The notes: generated by a model not told the origin, from the sequence alone. Shown: positions 24,741-49,005, counted from the first letter of the stretch. The stretch: DNA of 64,000 nucleotides from Whitmania pigra (GCA_021613335.1 JAJTWR010000371.1:722501-786500); one strand, 5' to 3'. Numbers and translations are program-made.

Positions 24741-26867
24741 ATGCAATCAAAAAATGAATTAACAACTGCACCTGATGATATAATCACTAGTGTCCCTATT
24801 GAAAATGGAGGTTCGGTTGTGCAAATCTTGTTTATTATATTGCAATAATATACAATGAGAGCAACTTCTTGTTGAAGTAAAAGTGACAATTCGAAATTTA
24901 GTATTACTTCACATAAATAATTTTGTAAAATTCAGAAATATTCGCTTATTTTCACAGAAAGGAGCCCGCTAAAAAGTTTATCATCTCGAGTGAGGTTACT
25001 CTTCGGTTGCAAAGGTTGTTGTCGGAAAAAGAAGAAATCAAGGTCTTCTTTAGGCTTACCTGAGGTCTGTTCAACTTATGTTCTTTCATAAATATATAAG
25101 TAATGCATTCAAGATTGTGCTTTACAGCATTTATCTTTATTGATCATCCAAATAAGAATTAAATCATGGTGATTAATTTTGTTGATGTGGTTGACAACAT
25201 TAGACATCTTTGAGGTTTTACTATACCAGCTTAATGCATTTGACAGCTTATGTGTTGTACCTATAATGTCACATTTTTCATAAGCGATTTTCAAAACACA
25301 ATGAAGAACAAGACAGTTCAAACAATAACAAAACTCGTGACTTTTGTTAGTTTAATGTCAATGTCATTTTGCTTTGAAATTCTTTAGGGCAAATTCCTCC
25401 TGCCAAAAGCTTCAAAAAGCGTGGAGGACAAGATTTGTCTGGTTGTGGACCTCGATGAAACGCTTGTTCACAGCACCTTCAAAGTGAGGGTGATCACACA
25501 TGCTTCTTGATTTTTTAAAAACCTTGCTATCAGATTATTTTTAATGTTATTCTGTATTGCTGTCGTTACAATTATAATCTTGATTTCTCTACTCGGGACT
25601 CTGTGAAATGACCTTTCTGTGAGACTAACTCATTTATCTGTGGAATATTAGCATACTTATTAAAACCATGATTTCGCCAGGCAAGCAAGGATGCTGATTT
25701 TATCATCCCTGTGCTGATCGAATATCATGTTCATAAGGTAATCTATGTCATGCTACCTTCTCATTACAGTTGTAGTGATTGTTATTATCATCATCATCAT
25801 CACCAAAATCGTCATCATCATTGTTGCCACTGCTATCATCACAATCATCACTACCACATCAGGTTTATGTAAAGAAGCGACCTTATGTTGATCTCTTCAT
25901 AGATACCATCGGCCCGTTGTTTGAATGCGTTCTCTTTACTGCCAGCCTGTCGAAGGTGGAATGTCTTCTGTTTTTGTCGTTTGTTACTATTTGTTTAGGT
26001 AACCTTATAATCCCGTTTGGAAAGTTATGAAACAAATTATTTTAACAAAATTATCAAATTACTCAGGTTAAAAATTGCTTAAAATCAACTAAATTTTATC
26101 CGGTTTTAATTATTTATTTAATTACTTAATTGATATTTAAGTGATAAAGATGATGACAATGATGATAATGATTGCAATAATGCAAGGATGAATGATTAAG
26201 CATCTGGTTATTCTTCCAGTATGCAGATCCCCTCCTGAATCTTCTCGACAAAAAAGGACACTTCCGCGTCCGTCTTTTCCGAGAGGCCTGCATCTTCAAG
26301 AAGGGCTTCTACGTTAAGAATCTCGACCTTTTGGGTCGTGAACTGAGCAGGGTCATCATTCTCGACAACTCACCGCACTCCTACGTCAACCACAAACAGA
26401 ATGCAGTAGGATTTCTACTTCTTGTTGACGTAGCACTTGTTATCACCTTCGTTGTTCAGTTATTGGTAAATTAGACATTTTATTGTTTTGCTATTGTTGT
26501 TTGACAGTTTCGGAGGTTGCATCGAGTTAGTGGTTTATCTGGATATCTTCTGGCATTTGAGATATATCTGGAGATAGGCATGTAGTCGATTTAGCAATGC
26601 TTAATCAGAAGATTAATCGTTAATATCCTGAGTTTTAAATACAAATATTCTGGATTTCAGTACCAACTTCTATCCCTGTGTCCTGTTGTGTTTCAGATTC
26701 CAATCAAAACATGGGTAGGAGATCCGTCGGACACTGAACTCTTGAAACTGTTGCCTCTGTTGAAAGCCTTGTCAACCTGCGACAGCATCTACAACTACCT
26801 CCCCAAGATCGTCACAGAGAGCACAGTGAATCTCAATTTCGAAGAAATTTTCAGTCAAGTACAATAG
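24741..26867 (+). CDS. CTDSP: CTD small phosphatase (SCP/CTDSP family), 7 exons
   Basis: FCP/SCP-family phosphatase of about 259 residues (human CTDSP1 261) that dephosphorylates Ser in the RNA polymerase II C-terminal repeat and some SMAD linkers. Exons: 24741-24810, 24958-25064, 25388-25483, 25681-25737, 25863-25955, 26220-26405, 26697-26867. The catalytic DLDET motif is at residues 80-84 ([11 protein letters not shown]) and is intact. Other landmarks are [23 protein letters not shown], the LILDNSP-type motif ([12 protein letters not shown]) and [10 protein letters not shown] basic Cys-rich segment ([15 protein letters not shown]) in exon 2 matches the membrane-associated N-terminal region of SCPs. 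The start in exon 1 was chosen because [13 protein letters not shown] joins exon 2 in frame (donor gttcgg). The duplicate-rich vertebrate set CTDSP1/2/L cannot be resolved here. An alternative end is possible (see findings). Confidence 0.93.
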
Positions 26868-28802
26868 TCACTTCTTGCTATATCCAGTAACAACACAAAG
26901 TAATTTAATTCTTTCCTTATTCCCTACATTTTGCCACTGCAGCAAATTCAGGCAACCCAGAAGCAGATGTCTCTCCAAAGCCAATGGCAGGGATTTTTTC
27001 GTTGAAAAAAGTAAGCAACATCCAGCAGTCATCATCCAGTTGAACACCCATGCACATTGGCCTCATGAGTGGACGTCCACCCGAAGTTTGACAGAAGCGT
27101 CGAGAATCTCGTCGAAAGTCTTTTTGGTGCGGAAAGGATGACGGACATTTCTCGTGAAAAGACAACAACTTATCCAAAACATTCCCAGTGGTTCATTCCT
27201 CCACCTACTACATTATTGGCTCGAGGTCCTTGTTTTCCACAGGATATTGTCTTGTCAGCAGTTGCTGGAAAGTTGTGATGCCATTTTAATATTTTCTCCT
27301 GCACCGCTAAGGAATATTTCACCTGCTTTGTAATAGGAGGCTTATTTGTTGAGGGGCACGGTGTTTAAAAATACGTAAAACTATCGGTGATCCATTTTTG
27401 GACTATACCACCACTCAGAAGTATTTTGCAATTTATATCCTGTTTTTGAGTGGATGTTGTCTTCTCTATACTTCTATGGTTGGTCTGCTTTCAGCAACTT
27501 CTAAATCTAAGCGCTGCATTTTCTGGCATGGCAAACATTTTTTGTCACTCATACGAACTTCTTGCATAAAAATGAATTGTACAAATCCAACATGGATTGA
27601 CACATTCTCCAGGGACATGATACAAATCAAGCTTTACTCGTCCCACGAGCCAGTGCCTGTCACTCAAAAATATAACTTCCCTTCCCCAAATGAAACTGCT
27701 TGAGCTTAAGTAATTAATACTTCTTTAAGTAGAAGAGAAAGAATCAATTTGTGAAACTTAACGACCAGTTGCCATCTCCATCCCAACAATCCGTAATTTC
27801 GGGCTGAGTGTGACACCTTCACTTCTAATGATTTCCTTGATTCTATTGACAAACAAATGAAAAGCAAAACATTTAAACAACCGGGTGCACTCGATGACCG
27901 CGAGGTTCAACATGGCACCTCTAGGAGCACTGATAAGCGTCTGAATGTAAGAACTCCAATTTGGCTTTCATTTGGCAGACAAATCCACAGAACAGATCAC
28001 AAAAATCAAGTTTTGAAAGAATACAAACAAAATCAGAATGGATGATTGGCATGGGGATGGATTATTGCTGTAGCAGATTCCTGCCAAAAATTTATCGACG
28101 GGAGTGCAAGACCAAAGTGATGGAGCTGACAAAGCATTAAAGTAGCCTTGGTGATGTAATACTAGTGGTGTCGCAGATACAGTATCACTTTCAGTAAAGC
28201 TTTTGTTGCGTTCTGATAATGATAGGAGCTGATAAAGACAAGGTGACATTACACTGTAAATGATTCTCCAAGATATGTAGATGGGCAAACTAAAAATAGA
28301 AATAACGACCAAAATTTAAGCAGAATTTTAAGACCAAAGATGTGCGCTAACCGAAGAAAGTTATTGTTTACGTTGGTAGGTGCATTTTCAAACAACAAAT
28401 TTGATTAATACCATTGCAGGCCAAACGGGATTATTGATCTAAACAAGACACCAAAGAGGCAACGAAAAAAACTAAGACCAAGAATATCCCTCAACAAATG
28501 AAAGTAATCCTGCACTCAAAACCTGAATAAGAATTTTGAATGATCACAAGTCGCACAAAATGTTTATGTAAGTAAATCCCTTCAAAAGATCTTTCAAAGC
28601 TCTGCATTTAACAACTGAATAGAATTAATTCAAGGGTTTAGACTATAAGAGTTTACATTATCCATTAAATCCAGACAAATCAAGAAAAAATTCCAATTCA
28701 AAGACACGGGCGAATTAAAACTGAAAAACACGTTGAAAACATTAGTTGATAATTCAAATGAACCCAAACTCTTCTTGCTGTCTTGACACTACTGAGGGAA
28801 TC
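26868..28802. other. Tail-to-tail spacer between CTD phosphatase and UGP2 genes
   Basis: About 1.9 kb with 3' UTR sequence of both genes. Position 26943-27005 could be an alternative last exon of the phosphatase gene. Open frames at 27398-27703 and 27968-28312 have no recognisable domain. No RNA gene was seen. Confidence 0.5.
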
Positions 28803-36996
<8,194 letters not shown>

Positions 36997-38739
36997 GTTT
37001 CTGTTTCTAATCAAAATACTCTGTGCTCTGTATCAGAGATTTGCTGCAGCTGGATATTATATGTTTGAGTCTGCTGATAATTTCTACTTTCTATACTTCT
37101 TTAGCTAGTCTAGCACTTCAATAATATTTCAAATAACTTAAATAGCACTTATTTGAATTTCAACTGCTTTGAGACTTTAGCAAATTTAAGTCTTCTGTCA
37201 CGCTTCCCTCGCGCTTAAAAAGTTTAGTGTTGTTAGGGGCTGTCAGAGGAGCTGATGAATAGAACTCGCACAGCAATCCTTAACGCACGTGACATCGCTG
37301 GTGACGCGTCACCTCAGTCTCATTCCAAGCATTCCGGTAGCTTTTCATAAGCTCGTTAGTTCAAATGAAGATTTATTCGATAGGTCCGACAGAATACGTA
37401 ACAAAATGAAAAGCCTCACCATATTCAAATCAAATGATGAATCGACTTAACCAGAACTTATTTATAAAAGAACACGAATCCACGTAACCCTGAAGCCAGC
37501 TGCTATTTTTAGACAAAAGTCAGTTTAAATGTGACCTTAAATCGTAAAGGCCTTTTGGTCTTACTGTAACTCTGTAAAGCGTCAGGTAAAATGCCGGACT
37601 ATGTTTCATATGTCAGCATTAGCTTTTATTAAGTGCTATTAAATAGTATTTCTAATATTTATGGAAATAATTAGATAAGATTATTTAAATTAAGCAATTG
37701 TTTAAGTTAAGCTGAACGATGACCTTGATAGTAAATTTTGACCTTAACCTTGAATACATTTTAACCTTTGAACTTTTAAATTTTTAAATAAAATTATGAA
37801 ATTTTATTTTTAAGTAAATTTTTATTTGCATGAATAAATACTTTTTTTATATTCTAGAATTCTACCCCAATATTCTTCTAATTCTAAAATACGAACAAGC
37901 ACTTCGAGCTCGGTAATTTTTTAAGCATAGCATCAATCAGAGACGGCATAAATATTAAGTAGCTTTTACTAATGCGGAAATGTGTTGGTGATTTGAAAAA
38001 CTTTGTTAATACTTCAAAAGAGCCACAAGAATAAGAAAGTGGGACTCCAACGAAGATTTTTTTTCAACGCGCAAGAAAACACGAAATAAAGCCAGGGCAA
38101 TGACGAAGCCTACAAGATAAGAAAAAAACATATTTGCTGGGAGGAACACAAACCAAACTTCAAAGCGAGTTGCACGACAAAAACATTCATTTACTATTTA
38201 GAGGAATTGTTTGTATCCTTGAAACAAACACTGAAAACATATTCCTCATTTGTTCTGAATATAAAGCGAGATGGTTAAGAATGGTTATTACATAGATCCA
38301 GGCCTTCTTAACCATTATAAATAATTGTTATGTTATGAGAGCTCTGATCGAAAGGTGTCGTAATTTCAGTTACGAAATGGACATAAACACTTACACACGA
38401 CAGACACATTTCAAGTAAATACAACATACTTATATATGCGCTTTTCATTGAATTATATATTTACCCAAACAAAGTATTTTTTAGTTAAATGTTTCTAAAC
38501 TAGTTATTCAATTATTATAATTTTTAGTTTAATTAAAATTGTGTTATTAGTAAATGCTACTTAATATTCACGTGTTCTCTGATTGCATAATATGCAAAAA
38601 ATATCGAGCTCGAGGTGCTTGTAAAATATGATATAAACAAATATTAAAAAATATACGATGATGCGTACTCTTTTTTTAATTGCACAATTTAGTTCTTTAT
38701 GAAATATACTCATTCAGAATTATAATTATAAATTTAATC
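36997..38739. other. Region upstream of UGP2, no gene recognised
   Basis: About 1.7 kb between the UGP2 start codon and the tandem array. UGP2 promoter and 5' UTR are expected near 37000-37350, where GC content rises slightly (for example around 37280-37340). Nothing else was recognised. Confidence 0.45.
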
Positions 38740-39565
38740 CACGAATATTGACTTCTGATGACCGTCGCTTTCGTAGTAACTCTCGATGGACAGAAACGGG
38801 TCATACATTTGCTATTTCTGAAATTACATGTTTGTGTAACGTTATTGAGATTTAAGGCATATTTTTAAAGCTTGACAATTTTTGCATGTTGGATGGATGA
38901 ATTAATAGCGTTTAACCACGTTTATGTAAATCTGGTCTAGATTTGATTTAAGTGAATATCGTTTGTTTTGTCATCCTGGAAAATCAAGAAACACGACTTG
39001 TAATCAGTTACTTTGTCGTTACATATTTTCCATACATTAATCAAATTGACTTCTGATGACTGTCGAGATCGTAGTAACTCTCGATGGACAGAAACGGGTC
39101 ATACATTTGCTACTTTTGTAATTATGTTTGCATAACGTTATTGAGACTTAAGGCCTTTCCCAATCATCGGTCAAATAACATCGGACGCGGACATTTAAAA
39201 ATAAATACGGACGCGCATTACATTAATTAATATTGCGTTTCAAATTAATTAAATTTTTATTTATATTTTCATGGTAATATTTAGCATCTTTTTCATATAC
39301 GACGTTCCTGTATTATGGTTATACAAATCATCTCACAAAGTACTTCACATTCCAGAATTCCAAAATTCCAATTCAGATCCTAAAATCCCATAACCTACAA
39401 AATTCGATTAGTCGGTCAATAAACTTATCAGTTAACTTAATAGTTTGCGGACCCTCATTTAATGCAATAACTTAACACGACATCTGGCTTGACAATTTTT
39501 GCAGGTTGGGTGAATGCATTAATAGGTAGGCTATTCAAAATTAGATTTTTAAAATTAATTACATG

Positions 39566-39620
39566 GAGAATGAAGAACCACGACCTATTAAACTATTAAT
39601 AGGTCGTAACGTATTCTCCG
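39566..39620. repeat. Long palindrome inside the 587-bp monomer (one of five)
   Basis: Outer arms GGAGAAT and ATTCTCC enclose an inner palindrome with arms ACGACCTATTAA. Inner palindromes lie at 39580-39607, 40501-40528, 41756-41783, 42677-42704 and 43598-43625. In copies 2 and 5 the inner segment is in the opposite orientation from copies 1, 3 and 4 (spacer TTAAACTATTAA versus TTAATAGTTTAA). Confidence 0.9.
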
Positions 39621-39628
39621 AATATTAA

Positions 39629-39702
39629 CAAAGTGACTTCTGATGACTGTCGAGATCGTAGTAACTCTCGATGGACAGAAACGGGTCATACATTTGCTAC
39701 TT
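39629..39702 (+). ncRNA. Candidate hammerhead-ribozyme-like motif (representative of 13 copies)
   Basis: The order CTGATGA, hairpin, GAAAC, GG, GTC matches the strand order of a type I hammerhead with a minimal helix III (AC pairing GT across a two-base GG loop) and cleavage expected after GTC. The central hairpin is TGTCGAGA pairing with TCTC…GACA, with a GATG bulge on the 3' side and a 10-nt loop. CAAA upstream can pair with TTTG downstream as a distal helix I. Against it: one extra C lies between CTGATGA and helix II, and the base pairs of helix I next to the core are largely missing (GACTT versus ATAC). Activity is unproven; the call is an inference from motif order and conservation. Confidence 0.4.
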
Positions 39703-42700
39703 CTGTAATTATATGTTTGTATAACGTTATTATAACTTAAGGCGTTTAAAATTCCTCAATTAGTTAATTCATAACTTAGCACGAAATCTAGCTTGACAAT
39801 TTTTGCATGTTGGATGTATGAATTAATAGAGTTTAACCACGTTTATGTAAATCTGGTCTAGGATTGATTTAGGTGAATATTGTTTGTTTTGTCATCCTGG
39901 AAAATCAAGAAACACGACTTGTAATCAGTTACTTTGTCGTTACATATTTTCCATACATTAATCAAATTGACTTCTGATGACTGTCGAGATCGTAGTAACT
40001 CTCGATGGACAGAAACGGGTCATACATTTGCTACTTTTGTAATTATGTTTGCATAACGTTATTGAGACTTAAGGCCTTTCCCAATCATCGGTCAAATAAC
40101 ATCGGACGCGGACATTTAAAAACAAATACGGACGCGCATTACATTAATTAATATTGCGTTTCAAATTAATTAAATTTTTATTTATATTTTCATGGTAATA
40201 TTTAGCATCTTTTTCATATACGACGTTCCTGTATTATGGTTATACAAATCATCTCACAAAGTACTTCACATTCCAGAATTCCAAAATTCCAATTCAGATC
40301 CTAAAATCCCATAACCTATAAAATTCGATTAGTCGGTCAATAAACTTATCAGTTAACTTAATAGTTTGCGGACCCTCATTTAATGCAATAACTTAACACG
40401 ACATCTGGCTTGACAATTTTTGCAGGTTGGGTGAATGCATTAATAGGTAGGCTATTCAAAATTAGATTTTTAAAATTATTTACATGGAGAATGAAGAACC
40501 ACGACCTATTAATAGTTTAATAGGTCGTAACGTATTCTCCGAATATTAACAAAGTGACTTCTGATGACTGTCGAGATCGTAGTAACTCTCGATGGACAGA
40601 AACGGGTCATACATTTGCTACTTCTGTAATTATATGTTTGTATAACGTTATTATAACTTAAGGCGTTTAAAATTCCTCAATTAGTTAATTCATAACTTAG
40701 CACGAAATCTAGCTTGACAATTTTTGCATGTTGGATGTATGAATTAATAGAGTTTAACCACGTTTATGTAAATCTGGTCTAGGATTGATTTAGGTGAATA
40801 TTGTTTGTTTTGTCATCCTGGAAAATCAAGAAACACGACTTGTAATCAGTTACTTTGTCGTTACATATTTTCCATACATTAATCAAATTGACTTCTGATG
40901 ACTGTCGAGATCGTAGTAACTCTCGATGGACAGAAACGGGTCATACATTTGCTACTTCTGTAATTATATGTTTGTATAACGTTATTATAACTTAAGGCGT
41001 TTAAAATTCCTCAATTAGTTAATTCATAACTTAGCACGAAATCTAGCTTGACAATTTTTGCATGTTGGATGTATGAATTAATAGAGTTTAACCACGTTTA
41101 TGTAAATCTGGTCTAGGATTGATTTAGGTGAATATTGTTTGTTTTGTCATCCTGGAAAATCAAGAAACACGACTTGTAATCAGTTACTTTGTCGTTACAT
41201 ATTTTCCATACATTAATCAAATTGACTTCTGATGACTGTCGAGATCGTAGTAACTCTCGATGGACAGAAACGGGTCATACATTTGCTACTTTTGTAATTA
41301 TGTTTGCATAACGTTATTGAGACTTAAGGCCTTTCCCAATCATCGGTCAAATAACATCGGACGCGGACATTTAAAAACAAATACGGACGCGCATTACATT
41401 AATTAATATTGCGTTTCAAATTAATTAAATTTTTATTTATATTTTCATGGTAATATTTAGCATCTTTTTCATATACGACGTTCCTGTATTATGGTTATAC
41501 AAATCATCTCACAAAGTACTTCACATTCCAGAATTCCAAAATTCCAATTCAGATCCTAAAATCCCATAACCTATAAAATTCGATTAGTCTGTCAATAAAC
41601 TTATCAGTTAACTTAATAGTTTGCGGACCCTCATTTAATGCAATAACTTAACACGACATCTGGCTTGACAATTTTTGCAGGTTGGGTGAATGCATTAATA
41701 GGTAGGCTATTCAAAATTAGATTTTTAAAATTATTTACATGGAGAATGAAGAACCACGACCTATTAAACTATTAATAGGTCGTAACGTATTCTCCGAATA
41801 TTAACAAAGTGACTTCTGATGACTGTCGAGATCGTAGTAACTCTCGATGGACAGAAACGGGTCATACATTTGCTACTTCTGTAATTATATGTTTGTATAA
41901 CGTTATTATAACTTAAGGCGTTTAAAATTCCTCAATTAGTTAATTCATAACTTAGCACGAAATCTAGCTTGACAATTTTTGCATGTTGGATGTATGAATT
42001 AATAGAGTTTAACCACGTTTATGTAAATCTGGTCTAGGATTGATTTAGGTGAATATTGTTTGTTTTGTCATCCTGGAAAATCAAGAAACACGACTTGTAA
42101 TCAGTTACTTTGTCGTTACATATTTTCCATACATTAATCAAATTGACTTCTGATGACTGTCGAGATCGTAGTAACTCTCGATGGACAGAAACGGGTCATA
42201 CATTTGCTACTTTTGTAATTATGTTTGCATAACGTTATTGAGACTTAAGGCCTTTCCCAATCATCGGTCAAATAACATCGGACGCGGACATTTAAAAACA
42301 AATACGGACGCGCATTACATTAATTAATATTGCGTTTCAAATTAATTAAATTTTTATTTATATTTTCATGGTAATATTTAGCATCTTTTTCATATACGAC
42401 GTTCCTGTATTATGGTTATACAAATCATCTCACAAAGTACTTCACATTCCAGAATTCCAAAATTCCAATTCAGATCCTAAAATCCCATAACCTATAAAAT
42501 TCGATTAGTCGGTCAATAAACTTATCAGTTAACTTAATAGTTTGCGGACCCTCATTTAATGCAATAACTTAACACGACATCTGGCTTGACAATTTTTGCA
42601 GGTTGGGTGAATGCATTAATAGGTAGGCTATTCAAAATTAGATTTTTAAAATTATTTACATGGAGAATGAAGAACCACGACCTATTAAACTATTAATAGG

Positions 42701-44140
42701 TCGTAACGTATTCTCCGAATATTAACAAAGTGACTTCTGATGACTGTCGAGATCGTAGTAACTCTCGATGGACAGAAACGGGTCATACATTTGCTACTTC
42801 TGTAATTATATGTTTGTATAACGTTATTATAACTTAAGGCGTTTAAAATTCCTCAATTAGTTAATTCATAACTTAGCACGAAATCTAGCTTGACAATTTT
42901 TGCATGTTGGATGTATGAATTAATAGAGTTTAACCACGTTTATGTAAATCTGGTCTAGGATTGATTTAGGTGAATATTGTTTGTTTTGTCATCCTGGAAA
43001 ATCAAGAAACACGACTTGTAATCAGTTACTTTGTCGTTACATATTTTCCATACATTAATCAAATTGACTTCTGATGACTGTCGAGATCGTAGTAACTCTC
43101 GATGGACAGAAACGGGTCATACATTTGCTACTTTTGTAATTATGTTTGCATAACGTTATTGAGACTTAAGGCCTTTCCCAATCATCGGTCAAATAACATC
43201 GGACGCGGACATTTAAAAACAAATACGGACGCGCATTACATTAATTAATATTGCGTTTCAAATTAATTAAATTTTTATTTATATTTTCATGGTAATATTT
43301 AGCATCTTTTTCATATACGACGTTCCTGTATTATGGTTATACAAATCATCTCACAAAGTACTTCACATTCCAGAATTCCAAAATTCCAATTCAGATCCTA
43401 AAATCCCATAACCTATAAAATTCGATTAGTCGGTCAATAAACTTATCAGTTAACTTAATAGTTTGCGGACCCTCATTTAATGCAATAACTTAACACGACA
43501 TCTGGCTTGACAATTTTTGCAGGTTGGGTGAATGCATTAATAGGTAGGCTATTCAAAATTAGATTTTTAAAATTATTTACATGGAGAATGAAGAACCACG
43601 ACCTATTAATAGTTTAATAGGTCGTAACGTATTCTCCGAATATTAACAAAGTGACTTCTGATGACTGTCGAGATCGTAGTAACTCTCGATGGACAGAAAC
43701 GGGTCATACATTTGCTACTTCTGTAATTATATGTTTGTATAACGTTATTATAACTTAAGGCGTTTAAAATTCGTCAATTAGTTAATTCATAACTTAGCAC
43801 GAAATCTAGCTTGACAATTTTTGCATGTTGGATGTATGAATTAATAGAGTTTAACCACGTTTATGTAAATCTGGTCTAGGTTTGATTTAGGTGAATATTG
43901 TTTGTTTTGTCATCCTGGAAAATCAAGAAACACGACTTGTAATCAGTTACTTGGTCGTTACATATTTTCCATACATTAATCAAATTGACTTCTGATGACT
44001 GTCTAGATCGTAGTAACTCTCGATGGACAGAAACGGGTCATACATTTGCTACTTTTGTAATTATATGTATGTATAATATTATTGGTATTTAATGTTATTG
44101 AGATTTAAGGCGCTTGTAATTCCTCAATTAACTGGGGCCA

Positions 44141-45189
44141 GATTTTGTCGGCGACCCTGGAAATGGACTAATGGACATTTTAATGACTAGATGAATATGA
44201 TAAGGTTTATCGATCTTTATCATTTTATTAAAGTGCATTTTTGATTATGACTAGGAGACGCACAAATTCAAAACAATTATAATAAAAGAAATACAATTCC
44301 TAAATTATCATTGGACTTTATTTCTAGAAACAATAATACCTCAATCTTGGTAGCCGTAAAATCCAGGGGATTGTGACATGATGGAAATTAATTGATTAAA
44401 GTGGTGGCTAGTCCTGGGCGGATTTTTTGATAATAATGTATTCATCCTTTTAGGTTTTTTTTTAAATGAATCTTTATTTAATCAGTTCACAAAACAATCA
44501 TATCAAAAAGTATATTTACACATGAAAGATTGAATAAATTTTGTAAAATTTTAAATGATTGCGTTTTGTATAGACCATTGGTTAGACCACAGCAAATTGG
44601 TTTTTTCGATTGAATAGTCGAAGTTCATCTTCGTTGAAAAAATCACTTCCCAAAATAGTCATCTTTCTGACGATGACGTTTGCTGTACCTATTACTGAAT
44701 AGGCAATTTCAATCTCAATGGTACTGCAAGAACTTTGACCACTTGAAAAGCTGTGTTAGCTTAGTAATAGAAATTTATAAATTAACAATGTAGAGAACAA
44801 ACGGTCCATTTTAATTGATGTCAATTATAACAACGTTAATCGCGAGTGTTGACAATAAGCTGCTTCTAAATGCAAAATGGTTTCAATGTCACCTTTAGCT
44901 ATTTCAAGCCTTTTCTGATCATTTAATGGATATGCATTTTTGAATCATAATTTAGGACTCAGGTGTGAATGCTAACTTGGTCGAAAGATCTTTTTGTAAA
45001 TGACAAATGATTTCGATCGATAAAGCGAGCTTTGTTAACCTCAGAACAAAGATTATTTGTCGAAGTCGATAACAAATCTCACAGTGGCTTTGGTTTATTA
45101 AATTTCATTGACAAAAGAACTAAGAAAACATTGTATGGGACAATGCCTGCTTAATCGTGGTTTCAGTAATGTTGACAGGCCGCAAAGGT
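44141..45189. other. Spacer between tandem array and antistasin-like gene
   Basis: About 1 kb, AT-rich. The only coding-like segment is a minus-strand open stretch at 44750-44582, listed separately. The right end carries the promoter of the antistasin-like gene. Confidence 0.45.
44582..44750 (-). CDS. Possible orphan terminal exon, unidentified
   Basis: On the minus strand a good acceptor (aacacag) is followed by an open frame of about 55 codons ending in TAA. It reads with protein-like composition (for example TIEIEIAYSVIGTANVIV, then FFNEDELRLFNRKNQF). No upstream exon, family or polyadenylation context was recognised, and an open frame of this length can arise by chance. It could be a real last exon of a gene whose other exons I missed, a fragment of a retrocopy, or noise. 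Confidence 0.2.
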
Positions 45190-45198
45190 TATATAAAG
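45190..45198 (+). promoter_or_regulatory. TATA box of the antistasin-like gene
   Basis: TATATAAAG lies 55 bp before the ATG at 45245. Transcription would then start near 45220, which excludes the upstream in-frame ATG at 45209 and supports 45245 as the true start. Confidence 0.7.
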
Positions 45199-45244
45199 GT
45201 AGGTTTCAATGAAAGGAAATCTGAGCAGTTTCTGGATCAGAAGA

Positions 45245-49005
<3,761 letters not shown>

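Larger units (their letters stand above)
38740..44140 (+). repeat. Composite tandem array of 334-bp and 587-bp monomers with a hammerhead-like core
   Basis: CTGATGA core boxes start at 38755, 39053, 39640, 39974, 40561, 40895, 41229, 41816, 42150, 42737, 43071, 43658 and 43992. Spacings are 298, then 587, 334, 587, 334, 334, 587, 334, 587, 334, 587, 334 bp. So two monomer types alternate (B = 334, A = 587), with one BB doublet at 40561-41228. Inner copies are nearly identical; the first and last copies are diverged, as expected at satellite edges. A and B share about 80-95 bp around the core and a second block (CTTGACAATTTTTGCA onward); the rest differs. No long open frame is present. The + strand is chosen because the ribozyme-like motif reads on it. 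Confidence 0.95.

Noticed and set aside
38740..44140. CRISPR-like regular repeats
   Set aside because: The units are hundreds of bp long, with no short spacers, and the window is from an animal genome. It is a satellite-type array.
45209..45244. Upstream in-frame ATG of the antistasin-like gene
   Set aside because: It lies about 10 bp after the TATA box, so it should be upstream of the transcription start. It would also put polar residues before the signal peptide.
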